From positions 1-7,928 of the forward strand of contig CAZLGB010000165.1 in NCBI GenBank assembly GCA_964558825.1: 7,928 bases of DNA, read 5' to 3'. The position numbers and the translations under genes are program-made. Of this stretch, positions 6,182 to 7,928 are shown piece by piece (the stretch's first letter is position 1; each line of letters starts with the position of its first letter). The notes beneath the pieces were generated by a model that was not told the DNA's origin, searched no databases, and saw only the letters and a list, made by a program, of their open reading frames with translations. The DNA comes from Phosphoribacter sp964558825. Lineage in GTDB: Bacteria > Actinomycetota > Actinomycetes > Actinomycetales > Dermatophilaceae.

Positions 6182-7336
6182 TCAGGCGTTGAGCTGGGAG
6201 CCCATCTCGGTCCGGGCGAAGGACCTCGCCATTGCGACCGACATGGCCGTGAGGGCGATGGCGACGAGCGCCATCGTCACGAGCCCGGGCAGCGCCCCGG
6301 CCGCCAGCGTCACCGCAATGACGGCGAGGATGCCGAAGAGCCGCTCGCGCGCCAGGCGTCGGCCGATCTGCCACTGCAGCCACAGCAGGCCCCCGACGAA
6401 GAGCACGACCGAGACGGCGAGCAACACCCGGTCCGAGGCGCCGAGCGGCCCGCCGGGGTGCTGGACAAGGTGCTTGGCGGTCACGGCATACGAGATGATC
6501 CCGAGCACCAGGGGGACGTGACCGAGGGTGCCGAGGTCGCGAGCGAGCTGGCCTCGGGTCGTGGGCGGGGCCGTGTGCAAGGCGTGCTCGACGACCCGGG
6601 GGATATAGGCGAAGTAGGACCACCACAGTGCTCCGGCGACCGCAGTCGACACCACGAGCGCGACGACCGTCGCGAGGTCGAGGCCCGGATCCTCAGCTGT
6701 CGCAGCGACATTCGACCCGATGGCCACGAGCACCTCGCCGAGACAGATGATGACGAAGAGCGAGTGACGCTCGGCGAAGTGGACGGCGTCGACATGCCAT
6801 TGGCCGCCTTGGCGGCCGGCGAGGATCGCGCTGCCGACGTTGAGCAGCCCCACGAGGATCCAGATCCACAGCCGCGCGCCCTCGGGGGCGAAGGCACCGG
6901 CGAGCAGGACCACCGGGCCGAGCAACGCGAGCGGCCAGTAGTTGCGAAAGCCCGACCACGCGATCGCGTCGCCCCTCGCCATCCACCCTTGGATGACGAC
7001 CAGCCACATCGCCACGGCGGCATATCCGATGGCGAACGCGAGCGGATCGGTCGTCAGGGCCGTCGGGATGGTCGAGACGGCAAGCAACACCGCTGGAATC
7101 ATCACCAGGACCATGACCCGGGTGCGCACCTCGGACTGCAGGTCGACCGTCGTCCCGAGCCAGGTGAACAGGCTCCACATCCACCACGCCAGCCAGGCGA
7201 GCAGCAGCGATCGCGCGGCGCCCCCGAGGGTGACGTGGTGGGCGAAGTAGCTCGTCACCTGGGTCACGGCGAAGACGAAGACGAGGTCGAGGAAGAGCTC
7301 GAGATTGGTCGCGTGTCGACCGGTCGCAGTTGCCAC
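6182..7336 (-). CDS. LtrA-family (low temperature requirement A) integral membrane protein
   Basis: This 384-residue polytopic membrane protein belongs to the LtrA family, named after a Listeria gene needed for growth in the cold. The biochemical activity of the family is not established to my knowledge. Family hallmarks are E-L-F-L-D-L-V-F-V-F at 13-22 in the first membrane segment and H-F-A-E-R-H-S-L-F-V-I-I-C-L-G-E at 186-201 in the middle. Hydrophobic segments suggest about ten to twelve membrane passes, near 13-32, 42-62, 72-92, 96-118, 134-150, 156-173, 191-208, 222-245, 270-288, 304-322, 333-352 and 353-370. Acidic or His residues inside the membrane (Asp17, His186, Glu189, Glu201) are candidate functional sites. 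The start is GTG at 7336-7334, directly behind a TAGGAT -10 with 6 nt between, so the mRNA is probably leaderless. It converges on pheT, shares a terminator region with it and is divergent from the MFS gene. Its codon use resembles its neighbours, so I see no sign of recent transfer. Confidence 0.9.
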   Translation of the reverse strand: MATATGRHATNLELFLDLVFVFAVTQVTSYFAHHVTLGGAARSLLLAWLAWWMWSLFTWLGTTVDLQSEVRTRVMVLVMIPAVLLAVSTIPTALTTDPLAFAIGYAAVAMWLVVIQGWMARGDAIAWSGFRNYWPLALLGPVVLLAGAFAPEGARLWIWILVGLLNVGSAILAGRQGGQWHVDAVHFAERHSLFVIICLGEVLVAIGSNVAATAEDPGLDLATVVALVVSTAVAGALWWSYFAYIPRVVEHALHTAPPTTRGQLARDLGTLGHVPLVLGIISYAVTAKHLVQHPGGPLGASDRVLLAVSVVLFVGGLLWLQWQIGRRLARERLFGILAVIAVTLAAGALPGLVTMALVAIALTAMSVAMARSFARTEMGSQLNA

Positions 7337-7342
7337 GCGCGC

Positions 7343-7348
7343 ATCCTA
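7343..7348 (-). promoter_or_regulatory. -10 box of an apparently leaderless promoter for the LtrA-family gene
   Basis: On the minus strand TAGGAT reads from 7348 to 7343, followed by 6 nt and the GTG start codon at 7336. The geometry is identical to that of the sensor kinase promoter (TANNNT, 6 nt, GTG). No Shine-Dalgarno sequence fits in the remaining space. No clear -35 is visible. Confidence 0.55.
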
Positions 7349-7376
7349 CGAGCCGCGCGGCCCCTACCCCGAGCGC

Positions 7377-7382
7377 TAGATT
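7377..7382 (+). promoter_or_regulatory. -10 box of an apparently leaderless promoter for the MFS gene
   Basis: TAGATT is followed by 7 nt and the GTG start codon at 7390, again predicting transcription from the start codon. The two divergent -10 boxes are separated by only 28 bp (7349-7376), so any -35 elements of the two promoters would overlap and the polymerases may compete. No repeat or palindrome that would mark a shared operator is evident in this gap. Confidence 0.55.
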
Positions 7383-7389
7383 GCGCCCC

Positions 7390-7928
7390 GTGAGCCAACC
7401 TCGCGGCATACGCGCCCCGTGGGTGGTGCTCGTGGCCGGGGTGGCGACCGCGCTGCACCTGGGCAAGCTGCCGCCCGCGGTGCCCGTGCTGCAGGCCGAG
7501 CTGGGCATGACCCTCGTCGAGGCGGGCTTCCTGCTGGCGCTCATCCAATTCGCCGGGATGTGCCTGGGGCTGGTCGTCGGCGTGCTGTCCGACGGCTTCG
7601 GGTTGCGCCGAGCCATGCTGACCGGCCTCACCGTGTTGTCGGCAGCGGGCGCGGCTGGCGGCTTCGTCTCGAGCGTCCCGGGGCTGCTCGTGCTGCGCGC
7701 TGTGGAAGGTTTCGGCTTCCTGCTGGCCACCGTGCCGGCGCCTGGGCTGCTGCGGCGCACCGTCGCACCGGCGCAGCTCACCCGGATGCTCGGCTATTGG
7801 GGCGCTTATGTCCCCTTCGGCACGGCGCTGGGCATGCTCGTCGGGCCGCGCGTGCTCGCGGCGGCCAGCTGGTCGGTCTGGTGGTGGCTCGTGGCCGGCG
7901 GCACGGCCGTCGCGGCGCTCGCCGTCGC
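7390..7928 (+). CDS. major facilitator superfamily transporter, N-terminal part (3' end outside window)
   Basis: The frame is open from GTG 7390 to the window edge (179 complete codons), so about the first 40-45% of a typical MFS protein is present. The product is strongly hydrophobic, with membrane segments near residues 10-27, 44-66, 75-95, 97-120, 133-155 and 160-179. A motif A-like loop, G-V-L-S-D-G-F-G-L-R-R at 64-74, joins segments 2 and 3. The phrases H-L-G-K-L-P-P-A-V-P-V-L and L-M-T-L-V-E-A-G-F-L-L-like spacing recall the CynX/NimT branch (cyanate/nitroimidazole-type exporters by name), but the substrate cannot be told. No signal peptide is needed. The GTG is favoured because a TAGATT -10 lies 7 nt before it. 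Codons 6-7 (Gly-Ile-Arg with the rare ATA codon) are part of a CGGCATAC repeat. It is divergent from the LtrA-family gene. Confidence 0.85.
   Translation, partial: MSQPRGIRAPWVVLVAGVATALHLGKLPPAVPVLQAELGMTLVEAGFLLALIQFAGMCLGLVVGVLSDGFGLRRAMLTGLTVLSAAGAAGGFVSSVPGLLVLRAVEGFGFLLATVPAPGLLRRTVAPAQLTRMLGYWGAYVPFGTALGMLVGPRVLAAASWSVWWWLVAGGTAVAALAV

Larger units (their letters stand above)
176..7411. repeat. dispersed octamer CGGCATAC/GTATGCCG, 12 copies
   Basis: Exact copies read CGGCATAC on the plus strand at 176-183, 398-405, 2087-2094, 2702-2709, 4845-4852, 6484-6491 and 7404-7411. They read GTATGCCG at 512-519, 1513-1520, 2341-2348, 4225-4232 and 5701-5708. The base after CGGCATAC is C in 8 of 12, and no other flanking position is conserved. 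Two copies are intergenic (176, 2341); ten are in genes, in all three codon phases, encoding different residues (for example His-Thr, Val-Cys, Met-Pro, Ile-Pro, Ala-Tyr, Tyr-Ala). Spacing is irregular, about 115 to 1520 bp. With 72% GC assumed, about 0.3 copies would be expected on both strands. Near misses such as CGGCATAT at 7017 and CGGCATAG at 5026 were not counted. Confidence 0.85.

Noticed and set aside
7017..7024. Additional CGGCATAT copy as a thirteenth repeat member
   Set aside because: The last base differs from the otherwise invariant octamer, so I kept it out of the count. It may be a diverged copy.
1..7928. A hidden defence, mobile or CRISPR system
   Set aside because: I looked for arrays of spaced direct repeats, terminal inverted repeats, transposase, integrase or nuclease motifs and small paired ORFs in gaps, and found none. 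All gaps are under 150 bp and are accounted for by promoters, hairpins or short spacers.

Overview
This is a GC-rich window (roughly 70% GC or more by eye) carrying ordinary chromosomal housekeeping genes of an actinomycete. The order rplT, TrmH-family rRNA/tRNA methyltransferase, PAS sensor kinase, pheS, pheT is an arrangement I know from actinobacteria. The Cys4-containing PheS and GTG starts placed directly behind -10 boxes point the same way. The family may be Intrasporangiaceae/Dermatophilaceae or a relative, but this is only an impression from protein style and codon use.

Layout: 1-170 is the 3' end of rplT (ribosomal protein L20). At 209-1024 is a SpoU/TrmH-type RNA 2'-O-methyltransferase. 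At 1134-2309 is a soluble PAS-HisKA-HATPase sensor kinase with its own apparently leaderless promoter and no response regulator in view. At 2449-3552 and 3554-6112 are pheS and pheT, the two subunits of phenylalanyl-tRNA synthetase, translationally coupled across a 1-nt gap behind a TAGACT promoter and a short hairpin-containing leader. A very strong two-tier inverted repeat (6112-6178) separates pheT from a convergent LtrA-family membrane protein gene (7336-6182, minus strand). That gene and a major facilitator superfamily transporter (7390 to the window end, plus strand) are divergently transcribed from a compact 53-bp region in which both genes look leaderless.

How the genes fit together: the left two thirds serve translation (L20, an RNA methylase, PheRS), with a signalling kinase embedded among them. 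The right third is accessory membrane biology with no obvious functional tie to it. I see no tRNA or rRNA gene, CRISPR array, insertion sequence, phage gene, toxin-antitoxin pair or defence system.

The most interesting signal is not a gene. The octamer CGGCATAC (complement GTATGCCG) occurs 12 times in 7.9 kb, on both strands, within genes in all three codon phases and between genes, against roughly 0.3 expected from base composition. It forces otherwise rare codons (Ile ATA, Val GTA) that I see nowhere else in the coding sequence. This looks like a genome-wide DNA-level word such as an uptake, recombination, methylation or nucleoid signal.
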